Positions 23,518 through 35,549 of a DNA stretch of 64,000 nt are shown here, one piece after another. The position numbers and the translations under genes are program-made. The DNA comes from Conoideocrella luteorostrata (lineage: Eukaryota > Ascomycota > Sordariomycetes > Hypocreales > Clavicipitaceae): contig JASWJB010000202.1 in the NCBI GenBank assembly GCA_032433595.1, positions 16,922-80,921 on the forward strand. Direction: 5' to 3'. The notes under the pieces are model-generated. The model searched no databases, was not told the DNA's origin, and was given only the letters and a program-made list of their open reading frames with translations. Position 1 is the first letter of the stretch. Each line of letters begins with the position of its first letter.

Positions 23518-25028
23518 GGTGAGATGCTTGAGGGTGTTGTCGACAGTTTGTGCTTGGGTGGACAAGATGTGGAGTTGAATTGGATTCAAAGGGAAGGGCC
23601 AACAAGATGGAAATTGCGTTTGATTGCGTGATGTTAACGAAATGCAGCTAGGGAAAGAGGGTGGCGAAAGCCTCTTTTATACTTGTGTATATATCTGCAG
23701 TTTCAAGCTCCTTCTCCTACTCCTACTCCTCCTCCTGCTCCTCCTCCTCCTCCTCCCAAGCTACAGACGTAGTTAGGTGATCTGTACTAGCTAAGACCAG
23801 GCGTGTTTGCTTTACCCCACCCATCGCCTCTGAGCCTCTTGCTCATTTCTTCAACAAGCTACCCCACCTTGACCTTGCACAACGAAAGGCCCAAACTACG
23901 ATTTAGCCTGGTCATTCGCAGCAACGATGTACCGGCACTCCAAGCCTGATGCACCATCCCGGACCCTGATGTACCGTCTCCGACTCTTTCTGAAGGGCGG
24001 CTGCTCCAGCGCTTATTACGCTTACTAATTGGAAACCCGTCGAAAGCTGTTTACGAGCGGAACATGGATTAGGGGAGAAGAAAAGCCGCTGGCCAAGATG
24101 CGGAGTTCGGAAGACGGTGGGTTTTGTGGGTGGCCATTGAAGATTACTAAGTGGTAACCACGGCACAGCAACTATGGAGTTCACATGGGTCGATTGGAGA
24201 AGACCTCAGCCTGTTGTTGGAGAAGCACAGCAAAGTGATCTGCTACATGATTACAAAACACGAAAGGCCACGGGACGGCTTGCAATGGGTTAGGTGGATT
24301 GGTCTCGCAACACCATCAATGAGGTTTGCAATAGTTGGGGCGTGGTGGACATCCAACGCGAAACATAACTTGAGCTTAAGCAAACACGAGGACACTGTTA
24401 TCATGTAGCCATTTCAAATGTCGTTGTTGAACAGCCAGCTCCATGGCTGCAAAACTCTCCATCAAGGCAGCAAACACGTCAATATCGAATCGAGCACAGT
24501 TCACCTACCGCGCACTATATGGTTAACCTCGTGCTGCAGCCAGCTTTGTTCGATGTGGGTCACGGCCAATCCTGTACCATATTGCCAAAACGTTGTCTCA
24601 AGAGCTGAGGAAGAATGACGAAGCTGACAAATCCATATGCTGGCATAGTTGTGCGAGTGCCGAACCCAAGCATGGATTAATTAATTAGTGTGTACGGAGT
24701 ACGGTGTTTACTACTCTGCGACAAGGGACGCGGGGAGACACAAATACGCAAATACGTAAAGTACGGTGAGTCACTACGTAGCGGTGCAGACCACCACACA
24801 GGTGATCCTGACGATCGTGAAGACCATGTGAGTCAGCGGAGGCCAAAAATACCAATTACCGGTTTTATCATCATGTTTTATTCAATGCAGTTTTGAGCAG
24901 ACTGCCAATCTAGTTTGTTGTGCATTCGAGGACTATCGACCTAGTAGGGGTGTGAACAATTTGGTACATTTCAGCAAAAACTTTCCACTTGCAAGAGATG
25001 GCTGGCCGCCACCAAAAAAAATTTGTGA
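23518..25028. other. Intergenic region with pyrimidine repeat tract
   Basis: About 1.5 kb upstream of the DUF1993 gene and downstream of the DUF1479 gene. A CTCCTA/CTC repeat tract lies at 23708-23757, close to where a promoter would be. One inverted copy of the dispersed TGTACTCCGTAC motif lies at 24691-24702. No gene recognised. Confidence 0.5.
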
Positions 25029-26710
25029 CTAAAAACCCAAGGCGGCATTGGCCCTGCCGACGGCTTCTCTTTCCCCCGATAGAGCATTGTCTCGCAGCAT
25101 AATTTTGTCCAGGCCGAAAGCCTGCCGTCCAACGTCATTAGTCCATCCCCGCAACATATCTTCGGTCGGTCGGCCGATGTGCCGCGACTCGCCCTCACCA
25201 CCTGGGAAATCAGGTCCCGGCGTCCCTTGACGAAACGCCTCTCTCTGACGGACCAAGTACGCCGCGTTAATATCCGTTACAGGACAGACGGGAATATACA
25301 GGACACTGGAGTCTCGCTGGCCGTTGTGCACTTTGTCCACGGAATGGATGGCTGTCAGGGTGAAGCGGGACATCAGCACTCATATATCGATGAAACAAAG
25401 TGTAAAGAATCATGATCCTCATCATCAAAGTTGTAACTGAAAAATCAACTCACTATCACAATGCCAGGCAACAAAGTCACCCGGTTTAATCTTCGGCACA
25501 TGGACCATGGTTCGCTCCAGCTCAAGATGAGGATGCAGTTCATCCGTGAGTTCTTGGCCGTGTCCCGGCGTTGCACCATGCAACTCACTCGTCATGCCCG
25601 CTTCCCCCACAAACTTCCAGTTGCTTTCATCGAGGAACCCGGGGCTTCTGCTCTCGTTTAATGGCGCAAAAAACGGACGAAGCAAGACATACGCCGTTGC
25701 CATGTGCATAAGCGGGTTCACCAGCAGAGTTCCCTCGTTAGGGCCGCTTCGGCTCATGCTCATCCAGCCCTGCCACGTTCTGAACATGGTGCAGGCACCC
25801 AGTCCATCGTATAGGTTGTTCACGGCCTCGACACGTCCACTAGCATCCCACGGGTCGTAGCTTTCCCAATCTCCATCCAGTATCTTGTCATATACATGGC
25901 CTCGACCATATCCGTCTGGCTGCCATCTCTCCACACTGCCACCATCAATGTGAGGCCCCAGCGCAAATGTCGCATCTCCAGGCTGGCGGATGCGCAGCCG
26001 ATCAGCATATGAAAGTGGATTCTGTAAGGAAATCTGCGTGTTTTCCGATGATGTATGCCAAAGAGACGACATGAGACGATGCTGGACTCGCAGAAGAGAC
26101 GGATGTGAGCGGGCTTTCAGTTGCGGAGCAGACCAATACAGCTCGTACACTTGGGGGCTGTCGGCCGGAAACGCTGCAGGCCGTGTTAGTATAATTTGTG
26201 ACTCGATCAAATGCAACATCCATCACTCTTCACATCTCATCCTGTGGCTGCTCGGTGTAGCTCCTCACCTCTAGTCCAAGGATTCTGCTTCACATACTCC
26301 TCTACCTCCTCCTTATAAGCCCTGGCTTCCACCTCAGGAATCACGTCCCTAACCACGATCGCGCCCCGTTTCCTGATCTCGTCTTTCAACGCATTACATC
26401 CAGCATCTAAATCGGAGAACTCTACCTGTGGAATAGCATTCGATCCCTTCTGGGCAATGATCTCATTCTCCCTCCGCAGCTGTCGCAGCAGCCTCGTCCA
26501 GCTATCTACGATCTGCTTTTCCCGGCCTCGTACCAAATCGCACTTCAATTGCCGAAAGCGATCGGGCAGTGGCGGTCTCTTAACCCCAGAGAGTGACACG
26601 AATGCGTCAGAGATGTCGCCTTCTTTTTTGGCTGCAGCAGCCGATGCTGTAGAAGCTGCTCTTTGAAGAGCTGGGTTTCGCGAGATCCTAGCTACAGAGG
26701 GTCGCAGCAT
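25029..26710 (-). CDS. DUF1479 family protein, probable 2-oxoglutarate/Fe(II)-dioxygenase fold
   Basis: Exons 26269-26710, 25454-26173 and 25029-25351 encode 494 residues, all joins in phase (WTR|AFPADSPQVY and WHCD|TIHSVDKVHNG). The length and the segments LGPHIDGGSVERWQPDGYG, GDWESYDPWDASGR, MFRTWQGWMSMS, LLRPFF and VPKIKPGDFVAWHCD fit the DUF1479 family. HID and WHCD/H sites resemble the metal-binding His/Asp of cupin-like dioxygenases, which is inference. The N-terminus (MLRPSVARISRNPALQRA) is basic and lacks acidic residues, consistent with a mitochondrial targeting peptide. The substrate is unknown. It lies head to head with the deoxyribose-phosphate aldolase gene. Confidence 0.85.
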
Positions 26711-27255
26711 GATAATACTTCGGTAGATAATTTTTTTATGAGCAGTGGATGCTTATTGAAAGTGAATGGCAGTGCTTCAATGCGTAAGACTTGATGATTG
26801 GGATGTAGGGCCAGCTCAAAATTGGTCGTCTAATCAGACGTTCGAATGATCACACCCATCCTATATAGACTTGTAAGTGGCGCGGTGTTTCCGTTTTTGG
26901 GAAGTCCGCCCCTCCCCTCCCCGCGACCAAGTGTACCTACGATCAGAACTGTCAACGACGGGGTATTGTTTCGCACCCGTTGCTCTTTTCAAGCAATAAA
27001 TTGCACAACTCGTATAATTCGTATTATTATGGACAAAAAGGCAGGAAGAGGGAGTTTGAAAATCTATATAGTTCGTCACATGTCTCCGTTCATACCAAGC
27101 ACACATGTACATGTACACCTCTGACTCCAACATCTCCAAAAATCCAACCCAGCTCCTCACACACACATACACATACACATACACATACACGTACACATAC
27201 AAACACATATTCCATCTTAAACCTAAACCTCCATCAACAACCCATCCCATAGACA
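26711..27255. promoter_or_regulatory. Divergent promoter region DUF1479 / DERA with microsatellite
   Basis: 545 bases separate two divergent starts. A (CA)n/(ACACAT)n microsatellite lies at about 27157-27210, some 50 bases upstream of the aldolase ATG. Confidence 0.5.
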
Positions 27256-28044
27256 ATGTCAGCCCCCAAAACCATTCAAGTCTCCCTCCCCAAGCTCGCC
27301 AAACTAATAGACCACTCCCTCCTCCACCCCACGCTTACAGACGCCGAAATCCAAGCCGGCCTCCTCCTCTCCAAACAACACTCCGTCGCTTCAGCCTGCG
27401 TGAAGCCTTACTCCGTCCCACTCGCCAAGCAGATTTTATCTGGCTCTCCCGTCCTGACCTGCTCCGTCGTGGGCTTCCCCCACGGCAACTCCAGCACTCT
27501 CGCAAAGATACGTGAAACAGTCGAGGCCATGGACGCCGGCGCCACAGAAATCGACATGGTGATTAATATCGGAAAGGCCCTCGGCGGCGAGTACCACTAC
27601 ATCGAGCATGAGGTCGAGGCGATTAATCGGATTGTCACGACGAGAAACGGCATCCTCAAGGTGATTTTCGAGAATGATTACTTGCAGGACGAGCATATCA
27701 TTCGTCTCTGTCAGATATGCACGCAGGCGGGGGTCGCGTTTGTCAAGACCAGCACGGGATATGGGTTCGTCAAGCAGGACAACGGCATGTATAATTACAG
27801 GGGCGCTACGGTGAGGCATCTCAAGCTTATGAGGGAGCATTCGGGGCCCAATGTGCAGATCAAGGCGGCGGGTGGTGTGAGGACGCTGGACGATCTCTTG
27901 TATGTAATGAGTTTGGGCGTCACGAGAGTTGGCGCGAGCGCTACGGAGGCTATTATGAAGGAAGCGAGGGCGAGGGGCATTGGGCAGGAGGATGTGGAGG
28001 TTGTGGTGAAGGAGATGGATGATATTGGAGGAGGATCTTACTGA
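27256..28044 (+). CDS. Deoxyribose-phosphate aldolase
   Basis: An intronless 262-residue class I aldolase that cleaves 2-deoxy-D-ribose 5-phosphate to glyceraldehyde 3-phosphate and acetaldehyde. Family signatures are all present: LAKLIDHSLLHPTLTD near the N-terminus, TCSVVGFPHGN, DAGATEIDMVINIG with the active-site Asp, FVKTSTGYG with the Schiff-base Lys, and QIKAAGGVRTLDD with the second Lys. Length is normal for the DeoC family (about 220-265). It functions in deoxynucleoside catabolism in the cytosol. The start has the context AGACAATGTCAG and follows the microsatellite-bearing promoter. Confidence 0.95.
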   Translation: MSAPKTIQVSLPKLAKLIDHSLLHPTLTDAEIQAGLLLSKQHSVASACVKPYSVPLAKQILSGSPVLTCSVVGFPHGNSSTLAKIRETVEAMDAGATEIDMVINIGKALGGEYHYIEHEVEAINRIVTTRNGILKVIFENDYLQDEHIIRLCQICTQAGVAFVKTSTGYGFVKQDNGMYNYRGATVRHLKLMREHSGPNVQIKAAGGVRTLDDLLYVMSLGVTRVGASATEAIMKEARARGIGQEDVEVVVKEMDDIGGGSY

Positions 28045-29330
28045 TTTGTTTGATGGGGTGACCACGAGGGAATTGTACAGGTGTATCTAAATGCAAGGTC
28101 CTCCAAGGTAGTACTATGAAAAGGGTCATAGATGTCGCCAGATCAGACATGGTTTATGGAGCTAACTCGTAGAGATGAATTCCATCTCATTATCCTCAAT
28201 TAAACATGACCGTGCATTCTGATAGCGGCGTCCCCGGAATAAGATTATGTATGCCCATCTTTTAAAACGCACTTTGAATTTCTTCACGAACCTCGTCAGA
28301 GAAGGCGTTTGCTATCTGAAGAGCTTCCACGGCGCTGTGCATTTCGGGTGAGGTCGTCCTCGAACCCCCATCGATTATGACCTATCTTCCCCTGTTCGTC
28401 CCTCACGTCTATCCCATATTCCAAAGTGAACCATTCGCTCGCTGAGATGCGCACCCTGGTCGATTTTGAACAGCGGGAGATGCAGCAATTCGTCACCAAC
28501 AACGCCTTTGTCCCGGGAAATAATACGTCCGTTTGGTGGCGTATACGAGACCAGTTCTGGGTGCTATCGATTTCTACTAAACCTTGACAGTGCGGTACTG
28601 TACTAAGCAAAGTAGCGTTGAGTACAAATTGTTGGCTGGTGGATTCTTTCCCAGGACTTCTACAATGTAACGACGACCCTGGTAAGATTTTGTCGAGACC
28701 AGGACGGGCATTCTATATTGCCGTTGTTAACGTATATTTTAGAGTAATTTCATTACGTAGACGCATTATCTAGTAGCAACAAGTATGTAACCGCATTGAG
28801 AAGAGGAAACATTGCCTACTAATAATCCGACATCTCCATGAGATAGCCTACAATCCGAGAAGGCCGGCGGGGGAGGTTACCATTTTACACGGAAAAGTGT
28901 CCATCATAATCTGTCCCTCCTAACTTCACCACATAGATCGACAGCCCAAAACGACAGCGGAAACCAAGCACTTTCGGCACGAACCAACAATTCAGAGTCA
29001 TGCTTCAAACAATCAAATTCAGTTATTACCCAAAAAGAAATACATCCACGCCATACCGTACTGTCGTAACATGCCGTATGTTCCTATTTGCAACAAATTC
29101 ATGCTCCAGTTTAATAAAGGCCGTCATAATCGCTGCTGCCCGACCAAAACATCAAGCCTAGTATACATTGCCAACTAAGTGGGCTGAACGCAGGAGAAGA
29201 AAAACAAAAAAACACACAGCCCCTCCAGCCTCCTCTGCTAGGAAATGTAAATATGGTTTAATAGTTCGTAAAGGCATTCATGTTTTGCAATTGATCATGT
29301 GTCCCGTCGCGGGTAAAACAAACAACACAA
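28045..29330. other. Intergenic region with a coding-like minus-strand stretch
   Basis: About 1.3 kb between convergent genes. On the minus strand at about 28270-28610, three frames each hold protein-like text: YTPPNGRIISRDKGVVGDEL, then EWFTLEYGIDVRDEQGKIGH, then SAVEALQIANAFSDEV. This could be a frameshifted relic or unspliced short exons. I do not recognise a family and do not call a gene. Confidence 0.3.
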
Positions 29331-32300
29331 CTACTCGGTGTCTGTGTTTGCCCTTCTCGCCCGATCTCTGAGGTCCCTGTTCTCCAGTTCGAGGCCGCCA
29401 AGCCTTTGTCTCGCAGCTTGGCGGTCTTGGTTTCGACCCTCACGCTCCATCTTCAATTTGTACTCCATGTCGCGCAGTCTAAGCAGCCAGCGGTTGTCAT
29501 TGTTACTGGGCCCACTGTCACTTGGCACTGCTAACTCCATGCCTGTGAAATTCCCTGATGACGGTCTTGGTATACCCGAGGAAGTGTTGGCTCGAGAGGA
29601 GGCTCCCGACCGACCGCTCTTACCATGGCTTGACTGGGAGGCCCGGCTCTTATCGCGGTCTCCCGGTCCACGAGGAATGCCTGGCGAGGGTGATCCTCCG
29701 CTAGAGGCATCACGGCCAAACGGTACTGTGCTGTCAGAGCCAGATTGTGCTGCGCGGCTGCGTACGTCTTTGGCCGTACGAAGTGTTGCATTTTCCACTT
29801 TGAGCTGTCGGTAGGCATCTTCCAAACGAAGCATTCGATTATGCATGTCCTGAGGAGCCAATGTTCCCGCTGCCACCGAATTGCGTAGCATCGTCTCGAG
29901 TCGATCCAGTTTCTTAGTTCTCACCTCGAGGTTATTCTCAAGGGTCTGGTACTCTTTGTGCAAGTCACGCTCAACGGAGTGGATCTTGGTGTATAGAGAC
30001 TGGAACATAGTCTCAATGGTCCTTACGGCTGCGAAAAGGTTCTTTGTGAAACCTGGCAGTCGACTTCCAATAACCTCCACGGACGGGACAACCTGGCGAT
30101 CAACAAGAGCGTTGTTGTTTAGCCATTCCCGACCACACAGGACGCTAAGCTTCTGCCACAGTTTGAGGAGCAGCTCGTTTCTCTCCAACAACTGATCACG
30201 AGCCGTCTGCTCGAGCTGAGCAAATTTCCTGCGATCTTGGCCTCTGGTGCTCTCCAGCTCGGCAATTCTCACATCCTGAGAGCTGGCAGTGTGCGTGAGG
30301 TGCTGATGGGTCCTCTGAAATGTGTCAAACTGTGCCTTCGTGTTGCGATGTGCCAGGCGCTCCTTCTCCAACACCTCCGTAACTTTGCGGCTTTCGAGAG
30401 CGTGAGACTCCAAGAGTGCGTCTCGCTGTTTAATTATGCGATCCTTCTCGGCCAGAGCAGCCTTGCAAGTGTCCAGCTCTCGGATTGTATTCTCAAGCTC
30501 GCGTTGCATCTTGGCAATGGACTAAGCGTACTCGTTAGCATATTTACATGGCACAATGGCAGCAGCAGAATTAGTGTAAGTATATATACCTTGAGTAGCG
30601 ATGACCGGGTGCCGTTCAGGTCACCCAAAGCCTCTCGAAGATTATTCTCGAGCTCAATCAGCCTCTCTTTCCATTCTGTAGCCTCGACTTCACGAGAAGA
30701 GAGACTCTTACGCAGCCTTCTCACTTCGTCCTTGGCGCTGGATGCCTCCCGGTTCAGCTCGTTGACAACCTGCTGGACTTCCTCCTTCTCCTTGTCTGCA
30801 ACAATCTCTCGCTGCATGCGCTCCTGCTGCAGGCGACTGTCCAGCTCTCTAACTCTGTCTTTTTCTTCACGAAGGTTTTGCTCCGCGTGAGCGATGGCTG
30901 CCTCAAGATCTCCGATACGGATCTTGTCTGCTTCTTGTTCCTCCCGCAGGAACGCAATCTCTCCTTGGGACGATTCTTGTTGAATCGAGAATCGTTGATT
31001 CTTTTCGTTCGCCTCCATCAGCTTCCGCTCCAGCTCCTCCAGCTCCTTGTTTGACGAGTCCAACTCTTCCTCCAGTTGCTTTATGCGACGCAGTTTGCTA
31101 TCCTGCTCATCTTCCAGGCGTACAAGAGCCTCGCTCATCTTTCGCATCTCTTCCTGCAAGGCGTCGAAATTTTCCGAGCGATCTCTCAAGTCTGCTTGGG
31201 CTCGTTGGATTTCTTCGTTTCGCTGATCGGCTTCAGCCTCCAGCGCATCAATCTCGTCCTGGGCTTCACGGCGCAAGGCTTCAAACTCGTTCTCCATGTC
31301 ACCCTGTTCGCGCACCGCTTCGTCTCGTTCTGCTTGCAGGGCCACAAGGTCGTTTATGGCACTTTCCAGATCTTCTTGCAAAGTCAGGGCGTTCTCTTCC
31401 GCTTGTCGCTTGCCTTCCACGGCCGTCTCGAAGTCCTCCATGCACGACTCGAGTTCTCTCTGCAGCTCTTGATTCTGTAGCTTGACTTCGCTGATCTTGT
31501 CCCGCAGCTCAGCCAGCTTATTTTCAAGCTCCTCGCGCTCAGACTCTTCCTCGGCCAGCGTTTGTCTAGTCCTTCCGCTACCCCGAGATTGAGACCTTTC
31601 ATGCACGCCAGCACGGGATGCCGAGCGTTCAAAAATGCTATCCACAGTGGACGGTGCGGCACCCCCGCGGCGCTGGGCCATCTTGAGATCTTCGATTTCC
31701 TGGTAGAGTCTTTCCTTCTCGCGGTTCCTAGAAGTGAGCATTGAGGTCTGCGCCCCGACCTCGCGTCTCAACTCGGCATTTTCATGGCGAAGCTGATCGC
31801 TCTCTTGGCGCAACTGATCAACCAAGGTACTAGCGACGCTGAAGTTGGCATTGGAGTGGTCAGCTTCCCCGGACAAGCCAGACATCGGGCGACTGGGGGT
31901 GAATGCGCCATCTCTGGGCTGCTTTTTTGAGATGTTGTAAATGTTCGTAGTGTGTTGCAAGCTCCCTTGTCCTGACAACTCCCTTTTGAGGCGGAACACT
32001 TCATCCCGCATTCTTTTGTTGTCTTCGTCTACTTGTTCTCGACGGGCTGTTTCCTGCTCCAACAAATCTTTCCACACCTCAGACTCCTCCTGCTGGCCTA
32101 AATTGTCCCCATTTCGCTCACTGAGGTTCTTGACAACTTCAGCAAGGCGTCGCTTTTCCGATTCGCGGTTCAGGCCCTCGCTTCGTAGCCTCTCGATTTC
32201 ACTGGCATATTCTTCTACCCGCTCGCGCAGAAAAATGAGTTCCTGCTCTTGTTCGTAGGCTTCTTCATCGGACATTTTCGCCGTATGATCCGTTGAGGAA

Positions 32301-33751
32301 GCCGTGCCGGGTCTCGGTTCGTCGTCCCTAACTTGCTTTTCCAGCTCCTTGACCCGTTTTCTGAGGACTTTGTTGTCTCGTTGCAGCACGGCCAGGCTAG
32401 TCTTCAGGTTCACGTTCTCAGAAATCATTTCTTTGATGCCTTCTTCGGACAATTTATCCAACCGGTCGCTCAGGAACATGACTTTTAATTTGAGGTCAAA
32501 GTTTTCCTTTGACAGCCTCTCGATAGTGCTGCTTTGTTCCTTTAGAGTCAGGTTCTTGCCGGGTTTCGTAATCGTTCCAGTTCCAGTTCCAGTGCCAATG
32601 GTATAGTTCGAGGGTTGGCGCGGTGTTTGCAAGCCGTTCTTAAACTTGTACTCCTTCGCCAATGACTCGGGAACCTGTACATTTCTAACATGCTGGGCAA
32701 TGATGGTGTCTGTCGGGGCAGCAGTTTTCAAGTTCTCTCTTGAAGCTTTGGGCGTCTTTAAGGGATCATTATTGGGAGTCCGCCGCACGGGGCTCGACAC
32801 TTCTGGCAGTGGTTCAAGCTGGTGGCTAGGTAAGTCATTAAAATCTTCGCCTCCGAAGCCCGACACCATACTACCAATGCTTATCGAACGCTGAAACGGG
32901 TTACTGGTTGAGCGCGGATTCCCCATTGCAGGCAAAGCCCCGCCTGACTGCAAAGCATAGTCGACTCCCAAGGTTGCAGTCGCCTCGCTACCATCCTGTG
33001 ATTCGGGGGTCGTAATGAAAGAGGAAGTCGACGACCGCTGACTTCCATATCGACTGCGGAGATATTTAGATCGTTTTCCGACTCGCAAAGAGTTTCCGGG
33101 GGTGCTTCCCGCTTCGAAGCGATCGGACATTGCCTGCGATTGTACCAAGAAAGGATCGTCCGCCCCTGACAGAAACGAGTTGTCGTTGTCATTGTCATCC
33201 TTGTATTCAGAATCGTCAGTAGCTCCCCTGGCAGCGCCCCCATCATCCCCCGTTGCAGCGCTGGCCATGCTAACAGCTCTGGAGATGGTTCTTGCCGCGG
33301 CTGCGGTGGTCGGAGACGAATCGAGATTCTCAAGACTTGATGTAGTATTCCCCCCTTGACCAGTAGTAGTATCATGCTCGTCCCCTTGTCGCGTACTTTG
33401 AGCCTGCGCCGGACCCAACGTCTCTATCGTGTCATCGTCTCCGACGGTTTCATGGCGTGTTGATCGCGTGGCGATAGGAGACAGCGCAGGCAAGAAGCTT
33501 GATTCGACATCCTTAAGGTGTTCTCGGACGGCTTCTTCCGTAATGGTTTCCTCCTGACCTCTGGTGTGATCTATTGTCGCCGCTTCGATGTAACTGCTCT
33601 CCATTGCTGACGGGCCAGAAGCGCTCCCATACGTGGAAGATTCCTCAGCCCGCGGCAGCAATTTAAGTATCGAGTCGTCTGGTTGCGCATGTGATGCATC
33701 CACAGCGTCTAGCGACAAGCCTGGATCTCGGCCTCCTTTCGACTCGGCCAT
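29331..33751 (-). CDS. apsB: ApsB/Mto1-like microtubule-organising centre coiled-coil protein
   Basis: Exons 30590-33751 and 29331-30521 with a 68-base phase-0 intron give 1450 residues. The N-terminal ~390 residues are low-complexity and Ser-rich. At residue ~404 lies the centrosomin motif 1 (CM1): LTLKEQSSTIERLSKENFDL followed by KLKVMFLSDRL. CM1 recruits and activates gamma-tubulin complexes in this family. Long heptad coiled coils follow to about residue 1150. The C-terminus holds a basic Ser-rich linker and RLRDMEYKLKMEREGRNQDR, which matches the MASC motif of Mto1/Spc72-type proteins that target spindle poles or septa. A short Gly-Thr repeat lies just before CM1 (TIGTGTGTGTITK). CM1 plus MASC makes the assignment firm; the symbol follows the Aspergillus orthologue. 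Confidence 0.88.
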
Positions 33752-35073
33752 GATTGTTCGAGCCTACGTGGCCGCAGATTCACGCGCCGCGTAGCGAACG
33801 GGTCGTGATTGTCGTGGACCAGCGTGGGACGGCTCACCATCAGGCCAGGCGCATCTTGGAAGCCTATTCCACGTGGTGGTGCCCAGTGATTCGAGGCGGG
33901 ATATCGCACGATTTAGATTGTTGCCGCGCTAGTTGTAGCTGGGACCGTTCTCGCAAGGCTCGACAGGAGTCGGCGGTGCTGGGATATGAGATGAAACACC
34001 GCAAACAGAGTAATGCAGGTAGCAAGCAGGGAATAAGAAAGAAAAGAAAATAGAAAAAGAAAAGAATAACCCTGTACTCCGTATTAGGGGCCAGTCTTTT
34101 AGCACATGGGCGATGCTCAACTGCGTCTCGACGTTTTTTGATTATTGCTCGAGCACTCCGTCCGTACCAGACGGACGACCGACTTGGACGCGACGGGGCC
34201 GCCTGACAATCTGACCCGCATCACAGGCTAGCAGCTGTCTCCGGCAGAAGTCCAGCCAATCCAAAGGGGCCATTCGCCGCTAGCAGCTTACAAACTCTCC
34301 CCGAGCAGCAAGGGACACACGCAGGGGGCAGCGCCCCCAAGCCGGCTCTGTTTTCTAGCGCCAGGTCGTCGAACACGTACTCCGTGCTGTGGTTGTGTGG
34401 CTGGCAGGCAGGCAAGCAAGGGCCTGTGAACCTGCCCTGCGCCGGTTGCCAGGACAGCCAGCGCTTGCCTGATCGACCGGGATGGAGGGTAACGATACGA
34501 CGCTGGCGCACCACAGCGCAGTGGCAAAATCCAGCTGCCAGTCAGTCGGACACATGCATGCAATGACTTGCATTGTCAAAATAGAGGCTGCTTTAATTGG
34601 CACAAAGCCTGCCAAGTGTTTCGAGCATGTCTGAGGCGTTCAATCTTCAGTAGTCTCAGCCTGGGAGGTTTCATAGTTGGTTCAATTTCCAAGTTATCGT
34701 CTACGGAGCACCAGATCCTTGCTTAAAGGCTACAAACATTGTCACTTCTCAATTCTCACTCTACCGCAAATGAGGTACTTCATTTGTCTCCCCTGTACTC
34801 CGTAAAGCTCTCCCAAAGCAAACGCGCAAGCCAACACATTGTCAGCGTAGAAACTAGCATAATAGATAAATTCTGTAATGTATCAAATTATTTATTTCCA
34901 GCCCATAACAGCTAACTGGCTTAATGCTCTACCGCCCGTGGCCACCAAATATCGTGTCAGCTCTATAGGACAGAACCAGCCGATACAAGAAACCCCAAAT
35001 ATCTACCGTACATCATCTCATACGCAGGCCATATTGTCCCGTTAAAGTGGACAGGGTATCTCATCGTCGCAGT
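33752..35073. other. Intergenic region without recognisable gene
   Basis: About 1.3 kb. Overlapping open frames in a GC-rich part (34221-34615) occur on both strands and in several frames, which indicates base composition rather than coding. Three copies of the dispersed TGTACTCCGTAC-type motif lie here, near 34073, 34376 and 34794. Confidence 0.45.
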
Positions 35074-35549
35074 CTAGTTGGAGTACTTAGGGTCGACCTT
35101 CTTGCTACATCGCGAACAGACAAGTCAGCGCGGGTCCATGTTCACACTCCCCCATCCTTCTTCAACAGGACTTACCCAGAGTACTTTTCGTAAGCGGTGC
35201 GAGCGCCGTCAGTGATCTTCTCCTCTTGATCAGGGTTGAGGTTAAGACCAGCCTTCTTGGATATGAAGTCGAAGGCTGCCATAGGTTGCGGAGTTAGCCA
35301 TACATGTTCTTGCATATGAGATAGAGAGATCTAGACGTAGTAATTTCCGCCACGAAGCTATCAAGTCTCAAGTTGCATAAACGTATCAAGAAGGCTTTTC
35401 TTACCCTTGTCTCCGTAGTCCTTTTGCTGGCCGCTTTGCTGGTTCTGGTTGTCACCACCTTGGGGTTGCTGCTGCTGCTGCTGCTCCTGCTGGTTGTTAC
35501 TCTGGTTGCCGCTGCCAGCGGAGGAGACGGCCTTCTTGATAAAATCCAT
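35074..35549 (-). CDS. Small hydrophilic Gln-rich conserved fungal protein
   Basis: Three exons, 35405-35549, 35176-35275 and 35074-35104, encode 91 residues with consistent phases; donors are GTAAGA and GTAAGT, acceptors GGCAG and TGTAG. The protein starts MDFIKKAVSSAG, has a Gln/Asn/Gly-rich low-complexity middle with a run of Gln, then a conserved tail: DYGDKAFDFISKKAG, DQEEKITDGARTAYEKYSG and KKVDPKYSN. This tail recurs in small fungal proteins of unknown function as far as I remember. No signal peptide or membrane segment. It is probably soluble and highly expressed, judging only from its compactness; the role is unknown. Confidence 0.75.

Noticed and set aside
22996..23589. Longer N-terminus for the DUF1993 protein
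   Set aside because: The extra 24 codons begin at a TTG; the family N-terminus begins at the ATG at 23517.
27436..28065. 209-codon open frame antisense to the deoxyribose-phosphate aldolase gene
   Set aside because: It is the shadow of a GC-rich, strongly conserved coding region on the plus strand; it has no recognisable domain.
30237..32894. Several plus-strand frames opposite the ApsB/Mto1-like gene
   Set aside because: Leu/Ser/Arg-rich translations are the expected antisense of Glu/Lys-rich coiled coil; no domains or starts support them.
34221..34615. Three overlapping minus-strand frames and one plus-strand frame in GC-rich DNA
   Set aside because: All frames are open because of composition; none shows a domain or plausible start context.
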